Positions 25,176 to 37,764 of a DNA stretch of 64,000 nt are shown here, piece after piece. Positions within the stretch are counted from its first letter, which is position 1. Each line of letters starts with the position of its first letter. Location: the NCBI GenBank assembly GCA_003255025.1, contig QANY01008211.1, forward strand, positions 669,743-733,742. The letters run 5' to 3'. The position numbers and the translations under genes were made by a program. The notes below the pieces were generated by a model. The model made no database searches, was not told the origin of the DNA, and saw only the letters and a program-made list of their open reading frames with translations. The stretch comes from Datisca glomerata (Eukaryota; Streptophyta; Magnoliopsida; Cucurbitales; Datiscaceae).

Positions 25176-25589
25176 CTAAGGGATTGTTTCATAGGCCTTC
25201 TTCAATTTTTCCACAAGAATTGTCCATCAAAAACCCCTTAGATTCACCTACCAATCAAACTAGGGGAGCACTTTACATGTTATCTTTCATTTAAGGATCT
25301 CTCATCATCATATTCGATCCCTTCCCAAAATGAAATAAATATACGAGGCATTCTTGGAGATCTCTTCATGATTTGGTACAAAGAGAAAGCTTTCATGCAC
25401 CTAACTCATTAGAAAGGCCCAAAACACAATTGCCAACATCCAGTGAAAATGTTTCTAAACCTAGAAAAGATGATGGGGCACAACCAAACTAAAGACTATT
25501 ATGTTGATCCAAGTACTCAATCTATGATTAAGTTCAATAATTTAGGACAACCCTAAGTGATAGATCCGTACAGTGCTCCTCCTTTTTAG

Positions 25590-25866
25590 GGGCCCTTGTA
25601 CGAGAGTATGTACCAGTGACACTTGTTGATTGGAGGAAACTATTTGAAGGAATGAGAGAGGTCATATGGAATTTGGTAAATGTATAATTTGTTCTTCTTT
25701 CAATTTTAGGTTATTTTTATGCAATATAATTATAATCAAGTTTTTTTATATTGACAATGTTAGGCGAGATATGTAATTGATTACTTGTGGAAAGATAATA
25801 TATTTCAACAAATGGGTTCGATTTGGAGTGCGTCAAAGTCAAGGATCGTGACCAAAATCAGGAAAG
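25590..25866 (+). pseudogene. CACTA second gene (Transposase_24-like) fragment
   Basis: About 25,605-25,680 reads VTLVDWRKLFEGMREVIWNLV. After an apparent intron (gt...ttag, about 25,677-25,764) it continues ARYVIDYLWKDNIFQQMGS and SKSRIVTKIRKV. This is the W-x-x-V/L...W...F-x-x-G layout of the plant transposase Ptta/En/Spm family (PF03004). In CACTA elements this protein comes from a separate gene next to TNP2. It is cut at 25,866 by the LTR of copia B. Family assignment rests on pattern only. Confidence 0.65.
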
Positions 25867-27863
25867 TGTTGATTGTCGCGGCGGAAGCGTGTGGCTCGAG
25901 ACCATTTAAAAATAAATTTTTTTAATAAAGATGAAATATGTTAATAGAACAAAACTTACGGAACGTCACGATAACCAAATAAAAAACTTTTTTATAAAAA
26001 ACTATTTTTCAATCAATCAGGATCCATTATATATTTATACATTAAATCTACAATATACAAGGTTAGGAATCAAAACTGATCGATCCTTCGTCCCATGAAA
26101 CTGTTCTGACGATCAGTAGACTCCGAGATCTACACCAAGATCTTCCAAGTCAATCCACAATGCATTATGACGTATGTGGGCACGTAAAAATTTACAAGAC
26201 TTTTTTTCTGTCTCTAGATGTACTCACCACATGAGATTTAAAGATTTACTGAAAATAAGTTTAGTGAGACGATTCTCTAAAAGAACGTAATTATAATCTT
26301 TCAGAGTTTTGATTAACTATTAATCACAGAGAAAATCACTATGACGCCAATTGTATTCTCAATTCGATTTTTTTTATAAACTAATGAACTCATTCATCAA
26401 CTTAGGCTATTAGAATAATATCAATATATTTTCTAGATACTGACATTTTTTAGGGATAAACTAAAATAATATTTAATTGTAAATTATCAATTGAAGTGCG
26501 ACTCACTAGCACTGCAGTGTGCCGTGAGGTACCACATGATACTACAGTAGTCTATCTCAATCTCTAATAACCAATCAGTGATTAACACGTGATAATTATA
26601 GTGAATTAAATATTTATTTTGATCAGATAAATATCTAGATATCAGCTAATTCAAAATTAACATATCTGATTATCTTTATCAACTAAATTATTTATTATCT
26701 CACAAATAACAAATTTATTTGATTTAAATTATTATCTAAGAATAATTTAATTATCTAATTTCACAAATTAAATATTCTGTCTCACTTATCGATAACTATT
26801 TATATATATAGTTCCTGAAATTTATATATATATATATATTAGTTAATTCAATTAATTAATTAATCACACATAATTATCTCATAATTATGTACTTGCCCCA
26901 AAATTAAAAATTTCTTTTGCAAGTCAGTTATTTCTTCATGTCTTGAAATATTTGTACCCTAAACTGCGTAGCACAGAAGTGACTTGGGGACCATAGATAT
27001 ATAATCATAATCTCTAATAAATGAGATTATTAATTAAACTCTTTAATTAAATAATTTTATCTATTAATTCTATTATTACTGCACTATAAATATGAAATTG
27101 AACTCTTAGTGAATATAGAATGTATTTATAGAGTATTCTCATGTAGTCCATTAATATAATCATTTCATATAGTTTTGTACTCCAATTATTGGTTCATAAA
27201 TTAGAGCTGGTCAAAATTACCATTTTACCCTAGAATTAACACTTAAGGGAACGAATATATAATCTGTTAAGAAAGCTTGGATTTCAAATCTTGTAAGAAC
27301 ATGTTCCCACCAACCCACATCACTAAATCTCTAAAACAAAAGTCACTAACTTTTTTTACAAACAAACCTTAACGAGTGAATCAAAAGATCTAGTAGACAT
27401 GCAAATGAGTTTATGACTACTCAAGATTCAAACTGATCTACATATGTTATCGGTTGATGTGTATTAAATCTTTACGATAAACGACACATTAATTAAGATA
27501 TTAATTCACATAGGTCTAGTCATATACAATCTCAATATATAAAGTACATTCACTAAGATGTCTATACACATCAATGATCAAAATCTAGATCACGTGCATT
27601 TATAATGTTTAATAAACCGCACTAGCAACCATTCATTAAAAATTCCACACTTTAATATGTTGCTGACAATTTTATTCATTATCTATGATCTTAATCCTCT
27701 CGTACTAATACAAGATCATAGTCTCATTAATAAATATGGAATTTTTAGATATTTATATAAATTATTCAACAATAATTAAAAGAATAATTATAAAAATTGT
27801 AATCCTCGTTAAATTTCATATCAAAATTCAATACACATGTTTTGAGGGCATAACCCCCCAACA
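25867..27863 (-). repeat. 3' LTR of copia element B
   Basis: The block begins TGTTGATTGTCGCGG at 25,867 and ends ...CCCCCCAACA at 27,863. On the minus strand the polypurine tract AAGTGGGAGAT directly precedes TGTTGGGGGG. It aligns with LTR A (1122-3313) over nearly its whole length but lacks ~100 bp present there and the large TG array. It is inserted into the CACTA remnant. The matching 5' LTR is not found at the other end of the element. Confidence 0.85.
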
Positions 27864-30860
27864 ATCTCCCACTTGCTCGATAGCAAATGTCGCATTTCTC
27901 TCAATCTCATGTTATGCACGTGACCCTCAAATGGCTTCACATAAAGTGTCTTTGTAAAAGGATTAGTCAGGTTCTGTTCCGACGCTATCTTCATAACAGT
28001 CACATCTATAAAATACACGATCTCTCTTAGAAGATGATATTTCTTCTCTATGTGCTTACCCTTTTTGTAACTCCTTAGTTCCTTGGAATTCGCTACCGCC
28101 CCACTGTTGTTATGGTACAGGATTAGTACTTTGTCCATATCTAGAACTACTTCCAGATCAGTATAGAACTTTCTGAGCCATACCGCTTCTTTCGTAGCTT
28201 CACAAGCCGCTATATATTTGGCTTTCATAGTGGAAACCGCAATGTTGGATTTTTTTAGTACGTCACTAGACTACATCTCATCCATCTAGGGTGTATACTG
28301 AGCCATATGTCAAATTTTGACTGTCTATGTCTGATTGAAAGTTAGAATCAGTATATGAAGTGGGGTTCAGCTCTCCACCTGAATAAACAAGCATATAGTT
28401 TCTCATTCTCCTAAGATACATGAGAATATGATTTACTGCAATCTAGTGTTCCAAACCTATATTCGATTGATAATGAGTGCATAACAGATGTCCGGTCTCG
28501 TACACAACATATCATACAAGAGTCTTCCAACTGCTAAAGTATAGGGAACGTTTCTCATATCCTCTTCCTCCTGAGGTGTCTCAGGACATTGTTCCTTGGA
28601 GAGAACAATTCCATGTCTGATCGCTTGTTTACATTTCTTGTAATTTTCCATAGAGAATTTCTCCAGCACCTTGACAATATAAGATAACTTATTCTTTCTA
28701 TCCCTTAGGATTTGGATGCCTAGAACACAACTCGCTTCTCCTAAATCTTTCATTTGAAATTTCTCAGCCACCCACTTCTTTACCATTGACAGAGTTTCTA
28801 CATCATGCTCAATGAGTAAAATATCATTAACATAAAGAACTAAGAAAACCACTATCTTATCTTTGATGTGTTTATAAACATAAGTTTCGTCAATATTTTT
28901 CTTGAAGACATAAGACTTTATAATCTCACTAAAGGTAAAATTCTGAGATCTAGATGTTTGCTTTTTATCCATAAATCGATTTAAGCAACTTGCATACTTT
29001 CTGATCTTGCCCCTTTTATATGAACCCTTCTGGTTGCATCATATAGATGATTTCTTCAAGAGAGTCATTCAGAAAGTTGTCTTGATGTTTATTTTTCATA
29101 TCCCATAGTCAAAACTAGCGGCTATGGACAAAAGGATGCGAATGGATCTTAGCATGGTCACATGGGAGAATGTCTCTTCATAATCGACTCCTTCCCTTTG
29201 TGTATAGCCCTTGGATACTAACTGTGCCTTGAAAGTCTTTACTTTCTCATCTTTTCTTCTTGACGATCCATTTACATCTAATGGGCCTGACATTTTCAGG
29301 TGGATCTATAAATTCCCAAACAAAATTGGAATATATAGATTTCATTTTCTGGTTCATTGCATCTTGTCATTTCTCATTTTCAAGATCATCCATTTACTTC
29401 TTGATAAGATAATGGATCCTCTTTATCAGTATCTGACACTAGTACATGTGCCTCTAGTTTGTAGCGAAATGGTTGTCTCACAACCCTCCCACTACGACGT
29501 TCCACCGGGGTTTCCTCTGCAGAAACTGTGGTTTCTCTAATTTGTCATTTATCAATAGAAATTGAAGGTGGACTGATCTCATCAGTCAGTAATTCATCGA
29601 GAACTACTTTGCTTCAAGGTTTGAAGTTTTCCATATAGTCTTGTAGAAGTAATGTGGCATTTATCGATACAAACACCTTTTGATCACTGTGACAAAAAAG
29701 CACCCACCTCTAGTCTTTGGAGCATAGCCAACGAATATGCATACTTCAGACTGTGAGTCTAACTTTCCAGTCTTGGATCTAAGAACGTGAGATGGACACC
29801 TCCATAACGAAAATAATGTAAACTAGATTTGGATCCATTCCATAACTCTAAAGGTGTTTTTCTTACAGATTTAGGAGGCACTACATTCAAAATGTATGTA
29901 GTCATGTGTAATTCATATCCCCAAAATGTAAGAGGTAGTAATAAGTAGTTTAACATTGATATAACCATATCCAATAAGGTACGATTTCTCCTTTCTGAAA
30001 CACCATTTCACTGTGGCTTTCTAGGTGCTGTGAAGGATATGATTCCATACTCCAGCAAGTAATCCTTGAATTCTAAATCTAAGTATTCACCACTTTGATC
30101 TAATCGAATGGTTTATAATGATTAACTTAATTACTTTTCAACTTCAGCTTTGAAGTCTTTAAAATTTTCAAACGTTTCAGAATTTCTTTGCATTAGATAA
30201 GTATAATCATATCTTGAGTAATCGCCAATAAAAGTGATGAAATACTCCTTACCACCTCTAGCTTGTACATTGATCAGTCCATAGACATCACTATAAATTA
30301 GCTCAAGTGGTTCCTTGGCTCTTTGGCCATTTTTAGAGAAATGTCTCTTGGTCATTTTACCCTCTAGGCATGATTCAGAAAAAGAAAGAGTTCTAAAATT
30401 TAGTTCTCTCAAAGCACCATACTTTGTTAACCTGTTTAACCTATATAAATTAGTTAATATGTCCCAACCTAATGTGCCAAAGATATGTGTTATCATCATC
30501 ATGAGAAACTCTTTAATGCGCATTCAGTTGGTTGAAGCATATACAGTCCATTTATAACTTTAACATTAAAAATATCGAATTCATTCTTAGAAATAATTCT
30601 CTTTTTTAATAAAAGAAACTTCAAATAATTGTTCCTACAAAAATAAAAGAGAGATAAAATTTCTCGACAACCCAGGAATATAATAAACATTGTTCAAAAC
30701 TAAATAATTATATCCGAAAAGTAAACGCACTGTCTCTAATGCTTTAGCTAACACGAGCGCACCACTGCCAACTCTCAAAAAAATCTCACCATCAGCCAGC
30801 TCCCTTGACGAATCAAGCATCTACAAAGAAGAACATACATGGTTAGTTGCTCTTGAATGA
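27864..30860 (-). pseudogene. Copia B pol remnant (protease to RNase H)
   Basis: High to low coordinate: protease/gag-pre-integrase 30,820-30,635 (SSRELADGEIFLRVGSGA, LNNVYYIPGLSRNFISL); integrase 30,523-30,131 (SESCLEGKMTKRHFSKNGQ, ELIYSDVYG, FITFIGDYSRYDY); integrase end 29,974-29,759; RT 29,293-28,600 (KAQLVSKGYTQREGVDYEETF, FSEIIKSYVFKK); and RNase H 28,228-27,850 (AACEATKEAVWLRKF, HIEKKYHLLRE). The RT active-site box reads YVNDILL rather than YVDD, an Asp-to-Asn change at a metal-binding residue. Stops and shifts are frequent. No gag lies upstream; the segment begins at a rearranged junction near 30,880. Confidence 0.88.
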
Positions 30861-30880
30861 AGTATCCAAGATGACAAACA

Positions 30881-31640
30881 TATTCCACTAAGCAAGCTAA
30901 TGGATCGTGCTTATCAGTGTCTAACACTAGGACTTGTGCCTCAAATTCGTAGCGAACTGGTTGTCTCACAACTCTCTCACTATAACTTTGCATTGGGGTT
31001 TCCTTTGCAGGAACTATGGTTTCTCTAATTTGTCATTTATCAGTAGAAATTGAAAGTGGTATAATCTCATCAGTCACTAATTCCTCGAGAACTACTTTGC
31101 CTCGAGGTTTGGAGTTTTCCATACAGTCATGTTGAAGGAAGGTGGCATTTGTCAATACAAACACCTTTTGATCCTTGTGACTATAAAAGTACCCATCCCT
31201 AGTCTCTAGAGCATAGACAATGAATATGCATAATTTAGACCTTGAGTCTAACTTTCTAGTCATGGATCTAAGAACGTGAGCTGGACACCTCCATCTACGC
31301 AAATGATATAAACTGGGTTTAGAGCCATTTCATAACTCTAAAGGTGTCTTGCTTACAAACTTAGAATGTACTATATTCAAAATGTATGTAGCCGTGTGTA
31401 ATGCACATCCCTAAAATGTAAGTGGTAGTAATGAGTGGCTTAACATTAACCTAACTATATCCAATAAGGTACGGTTTCTCCTTTTTAAAACATCATTTTT
31501 TTGTTGCGTTCCAGGTGCTGTGAGTTGGGATAGAATTCCATACTCTAGCAAGTAATCCTTCGATTCTGACTCCAAGTATTCACCACCTCGATCTGATCGA
31601 TAATTCATGACGCTTTCACTCATCATAATTTGTAAGCAAA
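30881..31640 (-). pseudogene. Second copia B-type integrase fragment, fused upstream
   Basis: 31,626-31,411 reads YRSDRGGEYLESESKDYLLEY and LKRRNRTLLDIVRLMLSHSLLP, the late integrase core (DRGGE and the NRTL helix). 31,302-31,033 is the integrase C-terminal part (RSMTRKLDSRSKLCIF) and 30,993-30,890 the linker (RVVRQPVRYEFEAQVL). These repeat the same domains at 29,460-30,120. Below about 30,890 the sequence switches into the protease region of the other copy. The piece is therefore a partial, direct duplication or recombination product, with no RT of its own. Confidence 0.8.
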
Positions 31641-31890
31641 CTCACATTATAACATGCATCTGCATGTCATGAATGCAATCATGACATAACATAACTGACT
31701 TGACATATATCATAAATGAAATAGAGTAACGTACTTGGTCATGACATGGCTTAACATAGCACGTAGATAACACGTGTCTCAAACAGAATCATATAACAAT
31801 CTTATTCAGATCTTGTCTTAACATATCCCCTAGTTAACAACCTAATCAGAACAGATCACACGTTAACTGAAACACATCATTATAAATTGG

Positions 31891-32098
31891 GTGACGAAAC
31901 AGATGGCACACATCGAGCGATAAAACAGATGACACACATTAGGCGACAGAACAGATGGCACTCATAGGTGATGAAAAACGTGAACACATGGCACCTCATG
32001 ATAGATGAAAAACATTTACAAATGACACCCAATGTATGACCAAAACATGAACAGATGACACCCTATGTGTGACGAAACAATGAACAGATGACACCTTG
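31891..32098. repeat. Imperfect 26-35 bp tandem array, about 7 units
   Basis: Units of the form gtgacgaaacagatggcacac start near 31,891, 31,917, 31,943, 31,968, 32,001, 32,036 and 32,069. Later units carry an extra gtgaac/atgaac insert that lengthens the period. Confidence 0.85.
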
Positions 32099-32536
32099 TT
32101 CGTATAATAGAACAAAATGTGAACAGTCCAGCTTTTATGTTAACTAAGGGTCGTGCTTAAGTTCATATCTTTCTTAATTATCACTTGACCGAATTAACTT
32201 CATAACTTGCAGAATCCAATGTATGACGATAAATAATCATATAATGCATACTGATACATGTAACAAAATCAAACATGATAACATACTAACGTAAAATCAG
32301 TCATACCCAAATATTTATCTCATGATAATCAAATTAATAACTGAACAATAAACAATTACAAAAGTGTTAATTAAATATAATCATTATTGAAAAATGATTT
32401 ATCTAATAATAAATATAAATATATGATACAATTATAACATCAGAGTCGCATCATTATATAAGTCCACTTACATAAAATATATATATGAACATAACATGCT
32501 TACAGACAATTAAAATTGATAAAAATAACACATATT

Positions 32537-32792
32537 ACATTTATCACACATGGGTCACATTACGATGCAAATTCACTTTCACAAAACATATACATTTGTC
32601 ACCCATGGACATATTACAATATAAGTTCACTTACACAATGCATATACATTTATCACGCATGGGTCATATTACAATATAAGTTCACTTACACAAAGCGTAT
32701 ACATTTATCACACATGGGTCATATTACAATATAAGTTCACTTACACAAAACATATACATTTACCACACATGGGTCATATTACAACTTACACA
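32537..32792. repeat. 55-bp tandem array, about 4.6 units
   Basis: Starts of the acatttatcacacatggg block are at about 32,537, 32,592, 32,646, 32,701 and 32,756, giving a steady 54-55 bp period. Each unit ends ttcacttacacaaa. Copies differ by a few bases. Confidence 0.93.
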
Positions 32793-33185
32793 AAATATAT
32801 ATCTAAACATAACATGCTTACAGACAATTAAAATCCAGCATGAACAGTAATTTTTGGCGTGAACAGTGATTCTGGTGACTTCTCGGTGGCCGTCCAGTGA
32901 CTTCTCGGTGATAGTTTCAAGCGATTTTCGGTGATAGTGACATTAAATTTATAAAATTACAACTTTTGCAATAAAATAAATTATATAAAATCATATGCCT
33001 CAAAACTGGCGGACATCAATTCTAAATTGAAATAAAAATGCCTAGAGCCAATAATTAGTGATCCAATCAGATAACACATTCAAAACAGTTTTGAATCTAC
33101 CAAACAAAATCATATGTCAATATCCACAAAATTCATGATACGTTCATTTCAAATATCAATATGCATAATCAAGAACCTATTACTC

Positions 33186-34111
33186 TAATACCAATTGCTA
33201 GGACCAGTTGGTTTTAAAATTAATTAAAAACAAGTTTGAACCATGAAGGGTTCATGGGCGGAATATAAAAAATTTTATCAATTAACTTATTTAATCAAAT
33301 TATATAACTTAAAACCAAACGGCGTGTTATTATGCAGGACATTAAACGAGAATATAAGGTTAGAAACAATTTTTCAGCTATACCTTATATCGGATGATTT
33401 CTGAACTGGCGAAATTCCTTCGAGCGTTCTTCGTATTCTTCAAATTTCGGGATCCGAATCATGCACTTGAACTCCAAGAATGATTTGTGAATTTCTTCCA
33501 CCAACAACCACCCGTTAATTTCATAAATATATCTCGCGAGAATTTTGTGTAGGAATTTGAGTGTGGGCTCTCAAAATAATTGAAGAAGAAAAATAAAAAA
33601 AATTCTCCTTCAATATAATTTTCAACGGCAACTGGGAGGGAGAGGAAAACATTTTCTCTCTTTTGCTTTGTTAACAAGCAACTGTATCTAATACAAGATC
33701 TATCTGCAATCATATTACTATTAGATATTGTTAAAATAAAATTTTTTATATTTATCAATATACCCATATATTTTTAAATATCTGAAAATTCACCTTATAT
33801 ATTCATAATTGCCGAAAATTGCAATATTTCCAAGAGTTCGAGTTGTATCGAGATTCAATAGATTTAATTGATCATTATCAATTAATTTATTAATTTATTT
33901 TTATTTACTAATTATCCAATATTATAAAATAATAAACTAATTAATTTCAATACAGATAATCTAACTTAACTGATTAAGTGACATCATCCGTCACATTTAG
34001 GTGTAGGAAATATGTCTTGGCATCAAAACACATTTTGATCTAATTTACTTCGTTCTCTATTCCTGTTCTCATGAGCTATTTCTAAGACCGAATGGACCCA
34101 CATGAACAAAG
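33186..34111 (-). repeat. Primer-binding site and LTR of element F
   Basis: On the minus strand TGGTATTAGAGTAATAGG (about 33,180-33,197) is a Met-tRNA type primer site. The adjoining block starts TGCTAGGACC at about 33,198. Its far edge is either the ...catcaaaaca end at 34,030 or the ...catgaaca end at 34,111, where the D-type LTR starts. It does not resemble LTRs A, B, C, D or E. No coding part can be assigned to it with certainty. Confidence 0.5.
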
Positions 34112-34905
34112 CTAAGGATTCAAATAACCGATAAATTTATCTCCATAAATTCCTAGCATATTTAATCTTAACATCGTACGACTCCACTATAGGTTCGATG
34201 TCGAATCAACTCTCGATTCATGCGCGCTACATTTTCTAATGGTGTAAATAAACCCTTTTTATTTTCACGGTCCACTGAATATTTTAACATAATACTCATC
34301 ATGAATATCAGTAACAAAAGTGGAATGTAAAATTACCGTTATATCCATCTTGTTATTATTTCATTAATTCCTTTATTGACTGTGAATAAGAAAGACATAA
34401 TAATAAATTGTCTCGTACAATTCACAAGCTTTAATCAATGACTCAATTAATTGAATACATGGTTAAGTTAATTTATTCACATACCTATTAATAAAGCATA
34501 AGGTGATAGTGTTGCTTTCGCAATCTAACTATAAATTTTCATATATATGAATCACGTAACTCCAACTTAATTGAATTACAATCCCAACAGTCGAGATATT
34601 GCCTGCCAATTGAAACTCACTCATTTGACATATCAAATATTGTAACTAACTAAGTCAAGCTACGTATTCACCTCAGAATTAAGGTAATTATAAAAATATC
34701 CTTAAGGTGTAACAATTAGATTTAGAGCTAAGTAAACAGTTTTGGGCTGTAAACTAATTTGTTACGGGTCTATTCAACATGTTCATAACATGTATAGGTT
34801 TACCATTTCAGTCTCCACTCCCATGCCCTAATACTGGCATTCATTGGTTCAACCTAACAGTCGTAATCGAATTCAATTGCTTAATCGATCCTAAAACTTC
34901 GAGAT
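34112..34905 (-). repeat. Second D-type LTR fragment
   Basis: It aligns with LTR D (8646-9500) from agctaaggattcaaata through tcgatcctaa. Similarity ends near 34,905, so about 190 bp of the inner edge and the polypurine tract are missing. It has the 47-bp block once, not twice. LINE-2 begins immediately after. It is a truncated LTR, either solo or left from a deleted element. Confidence 0.8.
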
Positions 34906-37764
34906 CTTTAAACTCTTCTCATTGTAGTGACATTTCTAGAAGAGTTAATGAAGCAAGATTGGCCTTAGAATCAGTTCGGAAGAAGTTATATTTCCATCCC
35001 AATTTAATTGAAGCTCAGCGAGATCCTAAAATGGCTTTTCAAGCTTATCATTCATGGAATCTAGCTGAAGAAACTTTTTACATGTAAAAATCAAGGAATT
35101 CTTGGTAGAATCTTGGTGATGGTAATACTTCTTTGAATCTGTCAAAGCTCACAGGAGAAAATTAAGCTTCAATTTCCTTACAGATAATCAAGGTACTATT
35201 ATCTCAGACCCTACTACAATTTAGAATTTAATTATCAATTTCTAGCAAGACTTTTTAGGGAATCAGCTTCCTATTCCAACATCAATTGGGACATTCTTGA
35301 TAAATTCCTTCCTTAGAAGGTCTCTCAGACAGACAAGGAGAGATTGATCCCACCTTTCACTACAGAAGAGGTTAAGGAAACTTTCTTCTCATTTAATGAT
35401 AGAAAAGCTCATGACCCTACTGATTTTACTGCTAGTTTTTTTTTAAAGAAATTGGCATATTTTTTTATGATGATGTGTGTGCTGCTGTTTTAGAGTTCTT
35501 TCAAACTGGAGAATTACTTAAACTATTCAACAATACTGCAGTTACTATAGTTCCTAAATTCAATCATCCTAGCAATGTCTCTGAATATAGGGCTATTTCT
35601 TGTTATAATTTGTTCTATAAATGTATCACTTCTTTGTTGGCTAAGAGGTTAAGGACAATATTTCCTAGCTTGATCAGTTCAAACCAAACAGTTTTTGTCA
35701 TAGAGAGAGCTATCACACATAATATTTTCCTCTCTCAGGAGTTATTGAGAAGCTATCATAAAGATTCTTTCTCCCCAAGATGTGCCCTGAAAGTGGATTT
35801 ACTCAAGGATTATGACATTGTAAGGTGGTTCTTCCGTGGTAAAGCTCTTCTTAGTATTGGCCTCCCCTCCCTTCTAGGTTTGTGGATTGGTTTATGGAGT
35901 GTGCTACCACCCCTACCTATTCTATAAACATAAATGGAAGTCTTCAGGGGTTCTTTAAGGGAGGGAGAGGTTTGAGACAAGGAGATCCTCTATCTCCTTA
36001 CCTCTATGTGCTTGTCATGGAGGTTCTTACGAGTATTTTACAGACTTATACTTTCTTGCATGGTTTTTAGTTTCACTAGATGTGCAAAATGGAGAAGATA
36101 GTTAACCTTTGTTTTTAGATGACTTATTAATTTTCTGTAATGGTTCTACTCAAGCTGTCAAGGTGGTTAAGGAAGGTCTGGATTCATTTAATGTCCTTTC
36201 TGGCCTCAAACCTAACAAGAGCTCTATTTTCTTTTCTAAAGTGTTGGAGGATGAGGTAGACAATATTCTTTCTTTCACAGGGTTTTCCAGAGGCACTCTC
36301 CTTGTCAGATATCTTGGCATCCCCCTTATTTCTACTAAATTAGGGAAAACTAATTGTGAGATTGTAGTGGACAAGATCACTAGCAGGGCTAAAGCTTGGG
36401 AGAATAAAAACCTCAACTTTGCTGGTAGATTTCAATTAATTAGAGGTATCCTTACTGCCATTCAGAGCTATTGGAGTAGCCTCCTTATCCTTCCCAAAAG
36501 AGTTATGAAAATGGGCAACACTGTTTTGATGAATTTCTTATGGACAAGTAATGTTGAGTAGTGCACTAGTGCTAAGGTGGCTTGGAGTCAGTTTTCACCC
36601 CTTTCTTTGCATGTGGTCTTGATCACAAAGACTTAACCATGTGGAATTTTCTGTTGTTTCAAGACACTTCTGGAAGTTTGCTAGAAGAGATAAGGACTCT
36701 TTGTGGGTTGCATGATGCAATGATAACCTCCTCAAAGGGCACTCCATATTCACTGTGAAGATGGGGGCAGGTCCATCTTGATCTTAGAGGAAGCTAATCA
36801 GACTTATAGAGAAACTCTCTCATTTTTGCAGGCGAAAGATTGGTAATGGGCAGTCTTCTTTTTACTGATCCTTGACATAATATGGCATTATCTTTCAAAG
36901 GTTTGGGGGAGATTTTGTTAACTCGTCTAGTTTACATCTTAATTGTCTAGTCTCTTATCTTATTAAAGGGTAGACATGGAGATGGCCTAACCGCGATATT
37001 GGGGTTATTTTTCAATCTAGAAACATTCATCTTATTCCAGGGTTACCTTCTCTAGCTGAAGATAGTTGGATCTGGACTGCAAGCAATAATGTAACTATTC
37101 TACTAGCTGCACTTATATTGTTTTATCTATTTAGTAGGAACCTATTACTTAGAGTCACTTAGTTTGGTTCTCTGGGAACATTCCAAAATGTGCATTTATA
37201 TCTTGGCTTGCTCACCTCAACAAACTCAACAGTAAGGACATAATCTTCAAGTGTAGAAATGGTGTTAGTGTAGAGTGTGTTTTCTGCATTCGATGAGAGT
37301 GAATATATCCATCATATGTTTTGTGAATGCTCCTTTGTAAGATAGATCCTTGAACCTTTGCTAGATAGATGTAATAATTTTTCCCTTCCCAAGTCTTGGA
37401 ATGAGTTGATCCAGAAGCTGCTTTCTCTTAACAACCCTAAATCCTACTCTTCTTTAAGTACTAAACTTCTTGTTTCTACTTTTGTTTATTGCTTTTGGTT
37501 AGAAAAGAATAGGAGGATTTTCATGGGAAAAATCAAGAAGCTCACCTTATTTCTAAGAAAATTGCTTGTATGGTTAGAGAGAGATTACTTTTCCTTGACA
37601 AGAATAGATCTCTCAACATAGGTGATTATATTTTGGAGAAATGATTGTAATCCTTTTTGGTTGATTCTTCTTCTTTTTCTTTGGTGTTTAGAGTCCTGAG
37701 GTATGTCATTTGTATTTGTGTAATTATTTTTGTTAATATATTTTTACCTTTTGACAAAAAAAAA
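34906..37764 (+). mobile_element. LINE-2: 5'-truncated L1-type element (RT and zf-RVT)
   Basis: The plus-strand frame is broken by stops. It starts in the linker before RT (CSDISRRVNEARLALESVRKK; LINE-1 has the matching DISMRVEEARTVLEAAN). RT blocks are FFSFNDRKAHDPTDFTASFF (about 35,388), CNLFYKCITSLLAKRLR, ALKVDLLKDYDIV (35,790), GRGLRQGDPLSPYLYVLVME (35,967), the catalytic box LDDLLIFC (36,115) and VRYLGIPLIST (36,306). The zf-RVT part is at 37,150-37,620 (CAFISWLAHLNKL). The 3' end is ...tttttaccttttgac followed by A9 at about 37,755-37,764, then the ~175-bp repeat. Confidence 0.9.

Larger units (their letters stand above)
31641..33185 (-). mobile_element. Leader-like AT-rich region with tandem repeats (element F)
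   Basis: This non-coding stretch lies downstream, on the minus strand, of a primer site and LTR at 33,186-34,030. It carries two tandem-repeat arrays (31,891-32,098 and 32,537-32,792). The position fits the leader of an LTR retrotransposon whose gag has been lost before 31,640. The small frames at 32,485-32,734 are the translated repeat. Confidence 0.45.

Noticed and set aside
32485..32734. Small plus frames with repeated His/Thr/Tyr words
   Set aside because: They are translations of the 55-bp tandem array.
33459..33767. 102-codon minus frame
   Set aside because: Lies inside the element F LTR, is AT-rich, and has no domain.
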